DNA from: an uncultured Bacteroidales bacterium
GTDB taxonomy: Bacteria > Bacteroidota > Bacteroidia > Bacteroidales > UBA932
NCBI GenBank assembly: GCA_934678915.1
Contig: CAKUSF010000013.1
Location: 1-29,837 of the forward strand
Length of the DNA stretch: 29,837 nt
Reading direction: 5' to 3'
Positions 14,650-23,300 of this stretch are shown here, in pieces. The translations under genes and the position numbers were made by a program. Below the pieces are notes generated by a model. It searched no databases. It had not been told where the DNA came from and worked only from the letters and a program-made list of their open reading frames with translations. Every line of letters starts with the position of its first letter. Positions within the stretch are counted from its first letter, which is position 1.

Positions 14650-15885
14650 TTACAAGAAGCTGAACGTTATGCTGACATCTCCGAAGCGGTTTGGTTTTCC
14701 GTTGTTCTTTTTGAAATAGTTGCTGGAAAGCTTGCCTCGCCAGACAAGATCATCATTGCGACGGAAAGGAAGGTCTACCTCAAAGCCATAAGACTTGGAC
14801 TTGATTTTTACCACACCGCTAGCCTTCCATGAGGTCTGCTTACCTCCGTCATCCTCTATCATAAGGAAGACACATTCCTCAAGTTGAGGAGTCCATTCAG
14901 ACACGAGCATTGTGTTGAATCTCAAAGTCTTGCCGACAAATTTCCGTTTCACATTGATCATCATGTCAGTTACAGACGGACTGAACAATTTGAGTTCTTC
15001 CTCTGTTTGCGCAGTAAAACCATCCAAGGAGCCGCACTTGACAAAAAATTCAGAACCGCCCGCGAACCAAGAATCATAATTTCTGTGAGCCTTGAACTCT
15101 TTCAAGACTAAGGATTTGCAATCAGAGTAAGACCGCGTGGCCACGGCAGCGCTTCGCTCTGGATGAAGGACCTCAAGCATCTGCGGAGTTAGGTATGCCG
15201 CGTCTTCGTTGCGGTTGATTACCCAGACAGGATGGAACTTTGCATATTCCTCATCCACAATCACTTCCCGCACAATCCACAAACCACCTGGCAACTCTTC
15301 TCGAAGATAGCCAACATTGCAGCCTTCCTTAATTCCTGCACGTGGGATAAAGCTTGAGGTAGCATCATCCGGATTGAAAGTGATCACCGGCATTGACTTT
15401 CCATCCCAGTCTTCTGAATATGGCCAGTAAATCTGGAGTCCGGAAGCAGCTAGAGCGTCTGTGAATGATCCAGCGCGTGTGCTCCATGCGCTTTCAACAG
15501 TAGAAAAAAGGTTGCCGATTGTACTAGAATAGGTCTTAGCGGAACGAGTCTGGAGCAGCTCGTCCCCTACTCCAGAACCAGGATTGGAGAGCATGCATGC
15601 AAAGGTGTACTCCTCATCATAGCCATTGGCGACAGAAGAACTTACGCCATCAAAGACTTCTCTGATGTGCTCTTGGGTTAAAGGCAATTCAGAAAGCATT
15701 TTAACAATGTTTTCTGGGGAGAGAACTTTGCAAGCCGGGCTCCCGGACTCCACTGTAGCCGGTTTTACAGGGGACGGGCCGTCCTGCTCAATCCTTTCAC
15801 AGGCCGATGACAGTAAGATTGCCGCCACCGCAAAGGCGGGCACCGCTGGTGCCACAATCCTTTTACTTGTACTGAAATTCTTCAT
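14650..15885 (-). CDS. Lipoprotein of unknown function
   Basis: 411 residues. A basic start and hydrophobic stretch lead to the lipobox LSSAC, with Cys29 as the lipidated residue. The next residues EQDG are acidic, as in Bacteroidota lipoproteins exported to the outer membrane. The body contains IYWPYSEDWDGKSMPVITFNPDD (~151-173), a phrase I associate with unnamed Bacteroidales surface lipoproteins. Alternating beta-like strands fill the last 150 residues (VKRKFVGKTLRFNTMLVSEW, VVKIKSKSYGFEVDLPF), ending in ITFSFL. The tail could be a beta-sandwich or a calcium- or lipid-binding C2-like domain; that is a guess. It is monocistronic, with a -7 box at 15928-15935. Confidence 0.78.
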   Translation of the reverse strand: MKNFSTSKRIVAPAVPAFAVAAILLSSACERIEQDGPSPVKPATVESGSPACKVLSPENIVKMLSELPLTQEHIREVFDGVSSSVANGYDEEYTFACMLSNPGSGVGDELLQTRSAKTYSSTIGNLFSTVESAWSTRAGSFTDALAASGLQIYWPYSEDWDGKSMPVITFNPDDATSSFIPRAGIKEGCNVGYLREELPGGLWIVREVIVDEEYAKFHPVWVINRNEDAAYLTPQMLEVLHPERSAAVATRSYSDCKSLVLKEFKAHRNYDSWFAGGSEFFVKCGSLDGFTAQTEEELKLFSPSVTDMMINVKRKFVGKTLRFNTMLVSEWTPQLEECVFLMIEDDGGKQTSWKASGVVKIKSKSYGFEVDLPFRRNDDLVWRGKLSSNYFKKNNGKPNRFGDVSITFSFL

Positions 15886-15927
15886 TTTAAATGAGTTTAT
15901 AGTTAATTATTTCAGCACAAAGTGACA

Positions 15928-15962
15928 CAAAAATAGCCGTGGACACAAAAATTCCACGGCTA
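15928..15962 (-). terminator. prmC terminator overlapping the lipoprotein promoter
   Basis: TAGCCGTGGA (15934-15943) and TCCACGGCTA (15953-15962) form a perfect ten-pair stem with a nine-base loop. On the minus strand it is followed by TTTTTG, so it reads as an intrinsic terminator for PBP1A-ddl-prmC. The T-run is also part of TATTTTTG (15928-15935), a -7 box for the lipoprotein gene. Confidence 0.7.
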
Positions 15963-15997
15963 ATTGTCAAAAGTAGGCTTGGAAGAACACTCAGAGC

Positions 15998-16900
15998 CTA
16001 TTTTGAATAAAAGACAAAGCGATTTTTGTCATAAAAGTCTTTAACGACCTCTGTTTTGGAGAAACCAGCCTCACTGAAAACCTTTGAGGTCTCTGGTCCC
16101 AAGAGCTCATTGATCTCTGTCATTCCCTTTCCCTCCGAAGCCAAACGGTCTTTTGAGATCTTTGCAATCGAACGATAGAACTCAAGCGGGTTCCCATCAT
16201 TGACAAACAAAGCCGTTGAAGGTTCAAAGTTAAGAACATTAGCCCGCATCTGCGGTTTCTGAGACTCCATGATGTAAGGAGGGTTACTGAGAATCAAATC
16301 ATACTCCCCTTCCGCGAAAGACTGAGGCTCGGAAAGAATGTCAGCTGTCACGAATTTAGGAGGAGTGACTTCATCTTCTTTCTGTTTAATTGCAAAATCC
16401 TGTCCCTTAGCTACTTCGATAGCTTTATCGGAAATGTCCACACCTGTAACTTCAGCACCAGGAATGTTAAGTGCTACCGTCCATGCAATGCATCCGGAAC
16501 CTGTGCAGAGGTCCAAAACCCTAACCGGACGCGCTGATTTGCCATAGGCCTTCCTCATTCTCTGCATCCGCGAACCAATCTTGATTGCCTCACGGCACAG
16601 AAGTTCTGTCTCCGGACGAGGAATAAGCACATCTGGAGTAACCCTGAACCTCAGTCCGCAAAAATCAGCGAAACCAATGACATACTGAACCGGCTCTCCC
16701 GAAGCAAGTCTGTCCATGTCCGAATTTAGTCCTTCCAAGGCTTTGTCCTTGATCTGGTACTCCGGCTCAACAATATGAGTGTAACTTTTTGTGCCGATTC
16801 TGCTTTCACACAGCATCAGCACTATGCTACGTGCCTCCTTGGTAGGATAGAGAGGTTCCAATCGTATGACTCCTTCGTTAAGGAAATCCTTCAATAGCAT
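15998..16900 (-). CDS. prmC: Release factor glutamine methyltransferase PrmC
   Basis: 300 residues. The N-terminal helical domain contains GEPVQYVIG (~69-76) and RPETE (95-99). The SAM-binding core shows VLDLCTGSGCIA (128-139), and the catalytic NPPY motif is at 206-209 in DLILSNPPYI. PrmC methylates the glutamine of the GGQ motif in release factors RF1 and RF2, raising termination efficiency. It is the last gene of the PBP1A-ddl-prmC transcript, 29 bases after ddl, and is followed by a clear intrinsic terminator. The C-terminal part (TEINELLGPETSKVFSEAGFSKTEVVKDFYDKNRFV) is typical. Confidence 0.95.
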   Translation of the reverse strand: MLLKDFLNEGVIRLEPLYPTKEARSIVLMLCESRIGTKSYTHIVEPEYQIKDKALEGLNSDMDRLASGEPVQYVIGFADFCGLRFRVTPDVLIPRPETELLCREAIKIGSRMQRMRKAYGKSARPVRVLDLCTGSGCIAWTVALNIPGAEVTGVDISDKAIEVAKGQDFAIKQKEDEVTPPKFVTADILSEPQSFAEGEYDLILSNPPYIMESQKPQMRANVLNFEPSTALFVNDGNPLEFYRSIAKISKDRLASEGKGMTEINELLGPETSKVFSEAGFSKTEVVKDFYDKNRFVFYSK

Positions 16901-16929
16901 AAGCTCTTAATTTAAAATGTTAGAATTGA

Positions 16930-17946
16930 TTATGAATTTTCTATGATGTTCGTCAGGAAATCTGAGATGTCAAGACCAGCCGTCCGAATCATCTTAGGAA
17001 CGAGGGATGCACTAGTCATTCCAGGAATGGTGTTGACTTCCAGGAAATATAGTCCGTCCTCAGCAAGAATGTAATCCATCCTCACCACACCAGAACAACC
17101 AAGGCGGGAGAATATTTTTTTACTAACTTCTTGAATATGCTCGCTCAGGCTATCCTCAATCGGTGCCGGGCAGATCTCCTGACTGTGGCCGTTGTACTTG
17201 GCATCATAGTCAAAATAGTCATTATCAGTGACAACCTGGATCACTGGCAGAGACTTGATACCTTCAGCATCCGAATAGGCTGCGCAAGTGAACTCGCGTC
17301 CGGCAATTCCTTGCTCAATGATGACTGACGGCCCTTCGGAAAAGGCGAACCGGATTGCCTCTGGCAAATCTTTGGCCTCTCGCACTTTTGTTATCCCGAA
17401 ACTTGAACCTCCGTCCGTAGGTTTTACAAACACAGGGAAAGTCAAATTATCCACTACTTTACGGCAAACCGCATCGATGTCCATACCATTGCGGACGAAG
17501 ACATCTGGGGCACATTTCACAAAATCCACCTCTCGTAAATAGCTCTTGCATGCGAACTTGTCAAAGGCAATTGCAGAGACAAACGCACTGCAACTACTGA
17601 AAGGAATCCCCAGCATTTCGAGATAGCCCTGAAGCAATCCGTTCTCACCTGGAGTACCATGCTGAACGATGTAGGCATAGTCAAAATTAATCTTTTCGCC
17701 ATAGACTTTGACTGAAAAGTCAGTCTTGTCTATTTCCGGCCTTGCACCCTCGGCAAAAGGGATTCGCATAGCATCGCGCTTCTTCATGGCAACTAGCGAC
17801 CATTTGCCAAAACGTGCAAAAATCTCATAGACATCGTACTTAGTCCCGTCTATGCGTGAAGCGACAAACTCCCCGCTGCGGCATGCGACCTCCCATTCTG
17901 AGGAGTCGCTACCATAAATCACAGCTATCCGCTTGTACTTGCCCAT
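16930..17946 (-). CDS. ddl: D-alanine--D-alanine ligase
   Basis: 338 residues. The N-terminal domain has IAVIYGSDSSEWEVACRSG and the substrate-loop phrase HGTPGENGLLQG (~115-126). The ATP-grasp core shows FVKPTDGGSSFGI, VIIEQGIAGREFTCAAY, VVRMDYIL and the metal-binding LEVNTIPGMTSASLVPKM near the end. It ligates two D-alanines for the peptidoglycan stem. It sits 13 bases downstream of the PBP1A gene and 29 bases upstream of prmC on the minus strand, so the three form one operon. A GAATATAT stretch (minus, 17947-17954) lies directly before the start. Confidence 0.95.
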   Translation of the reverse strand: MGKYKRIAVIYGSDSSEWEVACRSGEFVASRIDGTKYDVYEIFARFGKWSLVAMKKRDAMRIPFAEGARPEIDKTDFSVKVYGEKINFDYAYIVQHGTPGENGLLQGYLEMLGIPFSSCSAFVSAIAFDKFACKSYLREVDFVKCAPDVFVRNGMDIDAVCRKVVDNLTFPVFVKPTDGGSSFGITKVREAKDLPEAIRFAFSEGPSVIIEQGIAGREFTCAAYSDAEGIKSLPVIQVVTDNDYFDYDAKYNGHSQEICPAPIEDSLSEHIQEVSKKIFSRLGCSGVVRMDYILAEDGLYFLEVNTIPGMTSASLVPKMIRTAGLDISDFLTNIIENS

Positions 17947-17959
17947 ATATATTCCTTAA

Positions 17960-20314
17960 TTATTCAAAATAGTAATCTTCCGTTTTCTGCTGAGTTTCGA
18001 CTGAGGCATCCTCATTGCCTCCAGTGCAGTTCAGATCAAGACTCACTCCCGCAGGGGCGATAAATCGGTCACTTTCGGAAACGCCCAAAGTGCCGTCCTC
18101 AACGACCTTCCGCATGAATATTCCCCAAGTCGGCAAGGACATGTGCGCCCCTTGGCCGTAGGTAATAGATTGGAAATGAACCTGTCTGTCTTCTGCTCCG
18201 GTCCAAACTCCCGCAACTAGTGTCGGGGTGTAACCAATGAACCAACCATCAGCGTTGTCGTTGGTAGTTCCAGTCTTTCCAGCAATCTCCCCCATCAATT
18301 TGTAACGATAACGGAGTCGGCTGGCAGTACCGCCTTGAACTACGCCTTCCATCAGATTGACCATCAGGTAGGCGGTGTTCTCACCTATTGCCTCACGTTT
18401 GCGGTTAGTGAACTCACTGATGACATTGCCTTGGTTGTCTTCTATTCTTGTGACGAAAAGAGGCTCGATATAGACTCCTCTAGAAGGGAATGTGTTGTAA
18501 GCGGCAACCATCTCCCAAAGAGAAAGGTCTGCCGGGCCAACACAGAGTGCAGGGACCTCATCTATGTGACTCTGAATGCCCATTCTTCTCATCATGTCTG
18601 CCATAGCCTCAGGTCCGAACTGTTTCATCAGATAGGCTGAGATGTTGTTGGAACTGTTGGTAAGGCCCCATTTAAGAGTAACCGTCTTTCCAATCCACTC
18701 TTCTTTGTCAGTGCTTCGCGGAGTCCAAGTGTTACCATCCGGAAGGACGAAAGTCTGGGGCAGGTTAACAACTTTGTCGCAAGGGGTCATACCCTCCTGC
18801 ATCGCCAAAGTGTAGAGGAAAGGTTTGATTGTCGAACCGACCTGACGCTTTCCCTGACGTACATTATCATACTTGAAGTAACGGTAGTTCGGTCCACCGA
18901 CGTAGGCCTTGACATGGCCTGTCCCAGGCTCCATCGCCACAAATGCGGTACGAAGTATGGACTTGTAGTAACGGATCGAATCATCCGGAGTCATTGTCGT
19001 GTCAGCGTAGCCTTTCTTGTTATAAGCGAAAACACGCATCTTGACCGGCTGAGAGAATGTCTTTAGAATCTGAGCCTCAGACAGTCCTTCCTTCTTCAAA
19101 GTGCGGTAACGGTCGCTCCAGCGTCGAGCCTGACGCATCACTCGGTCTCTGGTCTCAGCATCAATGTCATTGGAGAAAGGCTTGTTGGTCTTGCTTCGCA
19201 GATCCCTGCGGAAATCTGCCTGAAGAGCTTTGATCCTCTCCGCAACAGCCTCCTCAGCATATTTCTGCATCTTGTAGTTGATCGTAGTGTAGATTCTCAG
19301 GCCATCCCTGTCCAGATCATACTTTGAGCCATCTGCCTTCTTGTTTTTCTCAAGCCAGCCGTATAAATCGTCCGAAGCCCAAGCAAGGGAATCCGCAGAG
19401 TAGTCTTCCGCTATGTAATAGTCTGATTTACGAGGCTTTCTGGCATTCATGACACGGCGAACCATGTCACGGAAATACGGAGCAAGACCAGCGTTATGAT
19501 CCTGAACTTCATAGTTCAGTTCAATAGGGATTAGACGCAACGAATCTCTTTGAGCCTTGTTCAGATAGCCGGCCTTCTCCATCTGTCCGATGACGAAGTT
19601 CCTTCTGACCAGAGCTTTGTCTGGGTTAATCGCTGGGTTGTACCTTGTAGGCTTGTTGACCATTCCCACCAGCATCGCACTCTCTTCAACAGTGAGATCG
19701 GAAGGAAGTTTGCCAAAGAATGTTTCCGATGCAGAGCGCACGCCATAGGCTCCACTGCCAAAGAATATGGAGTTGAGATACATCGTCATGATCTCGTCCT
19801 TAGTGTAGTCTCTTTCCAATTTGACAGCCGTAATCCATTCCTTCAACTTGATCCACACCATCTTGGCATGGTATATTCCCGGAATCTTACGCCCCATGTC
19901 CGCTCTAGGATAGAGAGTTTTGGCAAGCTGCTGGGTTATTGTACTTCCACCGCCTTGGCTTGAGTTGCGCAGCAAAATAGTCTTGACAAGAACTCGTCCC
20001 AAACCCTTGAAATCGATTCCGGAATGTTTGTAGAAACGCACATCCTCCGTTGCCACAGCAGCGTGGACGAGATTCGGAGAGATTTCATCATAGGAAACGT
20101 AAGTCCTGTTCTCAATGTGGAAAGTTGTCAGGATTTCTCCATCTTCAGCGATAACCTGAGTGGCAAGCTTGTTGTCCGGGTTCTCCAAATCCTTGAATGA
20201 AGGGATGTCAGCGAAAGCCCAGACCAAGAAGATCATAATAATGAGAAAGAGCACTGGAAACGTGATCAGAATCCAGAACCACTTTGTAATTTTCTTTCGA
20301 GTCGCTTCGGTCAT
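17960..20314 (-). CDS. mrcA: Class A penicillin-binding protein (PBP1A type)
   Basis: 784 residues. A cytosolic tail and one transmembrane helix (~12-34) anchor it. The GT51 glycosyltransferase domain begins near residue 55, with the catalytic Glu90 in ATEDVRFYKHSGID and the motif GGGSTITQQLAK (121-132). The transpeptidase domain carries the SxxK motif S494-T-I-K497, SxN in TNSSNN (~554-556) and KTG at 680-682. It polymerises lipid II into glycan strands and crosslinks them. A long linker (~300-450) separates the domains, as in Bacteroidota homologs. It is the first gene of the operon with ddl and prmC. The start at 20314 gives the normal short cytosolic tail. Confidence 0.94.
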   Translation of the reverse strand: MTEATRKKITKWFWILITFPVLFLIIMIFLVWAFADIPSFKDLENPDNKLATQVIAEDGEILTTFHIENRTYVSYDEISPNLVHAAVATEDVRFYKHSGIDFKGLGRVLVKTILLRNSSQGGGSTITQQLAKTLYPRADMGRKIPGIYHAKMVWIKLKEWITAVKLERDYTKDEIMTMYLNSIFFGSGAYGVRSASETFFGKLPSDLTVEESAMLVGMVNKPTRYNPAINPDKALVRRNFVIGQMEKAGYLNKAQRDSLRLIPIELNYEVQDHNAGLAPYFRDMVRRVMNARKPRKSDYYIAEDYSADSLAWASDDLYGWLEKNKKADGSKYDLDRDGLRIYTTINYKMQKYAEEAVAERIKALQADFRRDLRSKTNKPFSNDIDAETRDRVMRQARRWSDRYRTLKKEGLSEAQILKTFSQPVKMRVFAYNKKGYADTTMTPDDSIRYYKSILRTAFVAMEPGTGHVKAYVGGPNYRYFKYDNVRQGKRQVGSTIKPFLYTLAMQEGMTPCDKVVNLPQTFVLPDGNTWTPRSTDKEEWIGKTVTLKWGLTNSSNNISAYLMKQFGPEAMADMMRRMGIQSHIDEVPALCVGPADLSLWEMVAAYNTFPSRGVYIEPLFVTRIEDNQGNVISEFTNRKREAIGENTAYLMVNLMEGVVQGGTASRLRYRYKLMGEIAGKTGTTNDNADGWFIGYTPTLVAGVWTGAEDRQVHFQSITYGQGAHMSLPTWGIFMRKVVEDGTLGVSESDRFIAPAGVSLDLNCTGGNEDASVETQQKTEDYYFE

Positions 20315-20322
20315 AATAGGGA

Positions 20323-20372
20323 CAAATTTATAACAAAATTTGGAAAATTGCCCTCTTTGTGGTTTACTTTGC
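20323..20372. promoter_or_regulatory. Divergent promoter region of the PBP1A operon and topA
   Basis: TAAATTTG on the minus strand (20323-20330) is a -7 box, with a transcript start close to the PBP1A ATG. A dyad CAAATTT (20323-20329) / AAATTTG (20336-20342) surrounds it. On the plus strand TACTTTGC (20365-20372) is a weaker -7 match, with one base missing in the spacer, for topA at 20421. The topA ATG lies inside a GAATATG motif. Confidence 0.45.
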
Positions 20373-20420
20373 AGAGTGAAATTACAAACTATCTATGAAA
20401 TGCTTGTAAAATAGTAGAAT

Positions 20421-22736
20421 ATGGCAGACAATCTAGTTATCGTCGAGTCTCCGGCCAAAGCCAAGACTATACAGAAATTCCTGGGCAACGATTACCAGGT
20501 AAAATCCAGTTTCGGCCACATCAGAGACCTTCAGGATAAGAAACTGAGCGTGGATGTGGAGAAAGGCTTCATGCCTGAATATGTCATCCCATCAGACAAA
20601 AAGAAGGTGGTGGCTGAGCTGAAGAAAGCAGTGGAAAGTGCTTCTACTGTGTGGTTGGCATCCGATGAAGACCGAGAGGGAGAGGCCATCTCATGGCATC
20701 TTTTCGAAACTCTCGGACTTAAGAAGGAGCAGACCCGAAGAATCGTGTTCCATGAAATCACTAAAGATGCTATTGTGAACGCAGTTCAGAATCCGCGCTC
20801 CATAGACATGAACCTTGTCAATGCCCAACAGGCTCGTAGAGTTCTTGACAGGCTTGTGGGATTTGAGCTGTCACCTATTCTTTGGAGAAAGATCCAGCCT
20901 AAGCTTTCCGCTGGTCGAGTTCAGTCCGTAGCGTTGAGACTTGTGGTAGAAAGGGAAAAAGAGATCATGGGATTCGAAAATGAGGCTTATTACAAGGTTG
21001 AAGCCATCTTCCATCCCGTAGGCCTTCCAGCATCTGTAAAAGTCAAGGCTCTGCTGGACACTAAGTTCAAGACGATTGATGAAGCCCGCGGATTCCTTCA
21101 GGATTGCATCGGAGCATCATTCACTGTCTCGGATGTGGGAAAGAAAGAGGCTAACAGATTCCCGACTGCTCCGTTCACGACTTCCACGCTCCAACAAGAG
21201 GCAGCCAGAAAACTGCGCTTCCCGGTGAGCATTACCATGAGAGTGGCTCAAAGTCTTTACGAACGCGGTCTAATCACGTACATGAGAACAGATTCCACAA
21301 ATCTTTCCACCCTCGCTCTAAACACCGCCAAGAAATTCATTGTCGAAAATTATGGGCCTGAATATTCAAAAACACGTCAATTCAAAACCCATAGCAAAGG
21401 AGCTCAGGAGGCACATGAGGCCATCCGTCCGACTTTCATAGAGAACACCGCGATCGAGGGTACGGCACAAGAGCAGAAACTTTATAACTTAATTTGGAAG
21501 AGGACTGTGGCTTCGCAAATGGCTGATGCAAAAGTTCTTAACACAACCATTAAGGTGTCATCAGACAAGAGGGCCGAGAAGTTTTCCGCACAAGCCACAC
21601 AGGTACTATTTGACGGTTTCCTAAAATTGTACATCGAAGGTTCTGACTCTCCGGATTCCGAGGAAGAAGAGGTAATTCTCCCGGATCTTCAGGTAGGAGC
21701 CACGATGGAAGAAAAAGGGATTGATGCCGAATGCAAGTTCACCTCAGCGCCACCGAGATATTCAGAAGCCACCTTGGTAAAGAAGTTGGAGGAACTTGGT
21801 ATTGGCCGCCCTTCCACTTACGCACCAACAATCGCCACGCTGACCACTGGGCGAGGCTACATCGTAAAAGGAGACAAAGAAGGTAGAAAGGTGTCTGTTA
21901 ACGACTTAGAATTAAATAACGGCATAATTTCCGAAAAGACCAAGATTGAAACGGTGGGAGCCGAAAGGGGCAAACTGCTCCCTCAGGAGATCGGAATGAT
22001 CGTGACTGATTATCTTGAAAAGTACTTTACCGACATCATGGATTATGACTTCACGGCCAACGTCGAGAAAGATTTCGACCAGATAGCCGATGGCAATCTG
22101 GTTTGGAACGAAGTCATCGGAGAATTTTACTCTCCGTTCCACAAGAAAGTGGAGGAGGTTCTGCGCGAAGGTGACTATAGCCATGTGTCCAAAGAACTCG
22201 GAGTTGATGAAGAAGGTAACAAGATAGTCGCCAAATTCGGCAAATTCGGTCCTTACATCCAAAAAGGAGAAGGAGAGAAAGCCCAGTATGCTTCCCTTGG
22301 AAAGGATCAACTCATTGAAAACATGACCCTTGAAGAGGCCCTGAAGATGTTCCGTCTTCCTAGGACAGTCGGCCAGTACAATGGCATTGAGGTGATCGCT
22401 CTGAAAGGACGTTTCGGACCGTTCATCAAATACGGGGACAAGAATTTCTCAATTCCTCGTGGGAAAGACCCGCTCAAGATAACTTTGGAAGAATGCGAGG
22501 GGATTATTGAGGAGGGATTGAACAAAACCGCAGCGAACTCAGTAATCTCTGAATATAAAGACAATGACATTCAGGTCATCAACGGACGCTACGGTCCCTA
22601 CATCAAACACGGTGGGTCAAATTATAGGATACCAAAGGGCACTGATGCGGGCACGCTTACTGAGGCTGCCTGTCTGGAGATAATTAACAATTCCAAACCA
22701 ACTGAAAAAGGGCGAAGAAAGTTTAAGAAATCTTGA
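20421..22736 (+). CDS. topA: DNA topoisomerase I (type IA)
   Basis: 771 residues. The TOPRIM domain opens with NLVIVESPAKAKTIQKFLG and has the acidic triad in ASDEDREGEAI (80-90). The active-site tyrosine is Tyr287 in GLITYMRTDST. HEAIRPT and RPSTYAPTI complete the core. The C-terminus lacks the CxxC zinc ribbons of the E. coli enzyme. It carries three copies of a GxFGPYIxxG repeat instead: FGKFGPYIQKG, GRFGPFIKYG and GRYGPYIKHG. It then ends in a basic tail, GRRKFKKS. The enzyme relaxes negative supercoils behind polymerases. A short AT-rich gap separates it from the Lrp gene downstream. Confidence 0.96.
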   Translation: MADNLVIVESPAKAKTIQKFLGNDYQVKSSFGHIRDLQDKKLSVDVEKGFMPEYVIPSDKKKVVAELKKAVESASTVWLASDEDREGEAISWHLFETLGLKKEQTRRIVFHEITKDAIVNAVQNPRSIDMNLVNAQQARRVLDRLVGFELSPILWRKIQPKLSAGRVQSVALRLVVEREKEIMGFENEAYYKVEAIFHPVGLPASVKVKALLDTKFKTIDEARGFLQDCIGASFTVSDVGKKEANRFPTAPFTTSTLQQEAARKLRFPVSITMRVAQSLYERGLITYMRTDSTNLSTLALNTAKKFIVENYGPEYSKTRQFKTHSKGAQEAHEAIRPTFIENTAIEGTAQEQKLYNLIWKRTVASQMADAKVLNTTIKVSSDKRAEKFSAQATQVLFDGFLKLYIEGSDSPDSEEEEVILPDLQVGATMEEKGIDAECKFTSAPPRYSEATLVKKLEELGIGRPSTYAPTIATLTTGRGYIVKGDKEGRKVSVNDLELNNGIISEKTKIETVGAERGKLLPQEIGMIVTDYLEKYFTDIMDYDFTANVEKDFDQIADGNLVWNEVIGEFYSPFHKKVEEVLREGDYSHVSKELGVDEEGNKIVAKFGKFGPYIQKGEGEKAQYASLGKDQLIENMTLEEALKMFRLPRTVGQYNGIEVIALKGRFGPFIKYGDKNFSIPRGKDPLKITLEECEGIIEEGLNKTAANSVISEYKDNDIQVINGRYGPYIKHGGSNYRIPKGTDAGTLTEAACLEIINNSKPTEKGRRKFKKS

Positions 22737-22790
22737 TATTTTAATTTTTTTTACATAATTTAGCGGCTGTTTAGTTATAAATCGAAAGCA

Positions 22791-23300
22791 ATGGCAACTT
22801 ATCACATTGATCAGATTGACCAGAAGATTCTTTCATTCTTGGTCAACAACGCCAGGATGCCTTTCCTGGAAATCGCTCGTGAGTGTGGAGTTTCGGGAGC
22901 CGCCATTCACCAGAGGGTGAAAAGATTAGAGACCAATGGGGTCATCACAGGATCAAGGCTCTTAGTTAAACCTCAGGCCTTGGGACTCAACGTGTGCGCT
23001 TTCATCAGTGTCACACTTTCGGAGGCTGACAAGTACCCAGAAGTTGTGGCAAATCTTAAGAAGATTGCCGAGATTGTTGAGTGTCACTTCGTAACAGGTA
23101 AGGCCGCACTGCTTCTTAAGGCCTATTGTTTTGATAATGATCACCTTATGGAGATCCTTATCAACACAATCCAGAACATTCCGTACATCCAGTCAACAGA
23201 GACGATGATCTCTCTTGACCAGGCTATCGAACGTCAAGTCTGGGTCAAAGACTACAAACGCACTACCTATCAGCCTGACGAGTTCGCCAAGAAGAAATAA
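22791..23300 (+). CDS. Lrp/AsnC family transcriptional regulator
   Basis: 169 residues. The N-terminal winged helix-turn-helix spans ~7-55 (IDQKILSFLVNNARMPFLEIARECGVSGAAIHQRVKRLETNGVI). The C-terminal RAM ligand-binding domain follows (~68-145: GLNVCAFISVTL, VVANLKKIAEIVECHFVTGKAALLLKAYC, TETMISLDQ). Family members form octameric discs that sense amino acids and control metabolism or transport; the ligand here is unknown. The last ~15 residues (YKRTTYQPDEFAKKK) are a basic tail. The gene lies 54 bases after topA, in an AT-rich gap, and its 3' end overlaps the convergent ispD by 38 bases. Confidence 0.93.
   Translation: MATYHIDQIDQKILSFLVNNARMPFLEIARECGVSGAAIHQRVKRLETNGVITGSRLLVKPQALGLNVCAFISVTLSEADKYPEVVANLKKIAEIVECHFVTGKAALLLKAYCFDNDHLMEILINTIQNIPYIQSTETMISLDQAIERQVWVKDYKRTTYQPDEFAKKK

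Noticed and set aside
14578..14832. Plus-strand open frame of 84 codons
   Set aside because: Mostly antisense to the end of the lipoprotein gene; begins in the repeat region; no recognisable domain.
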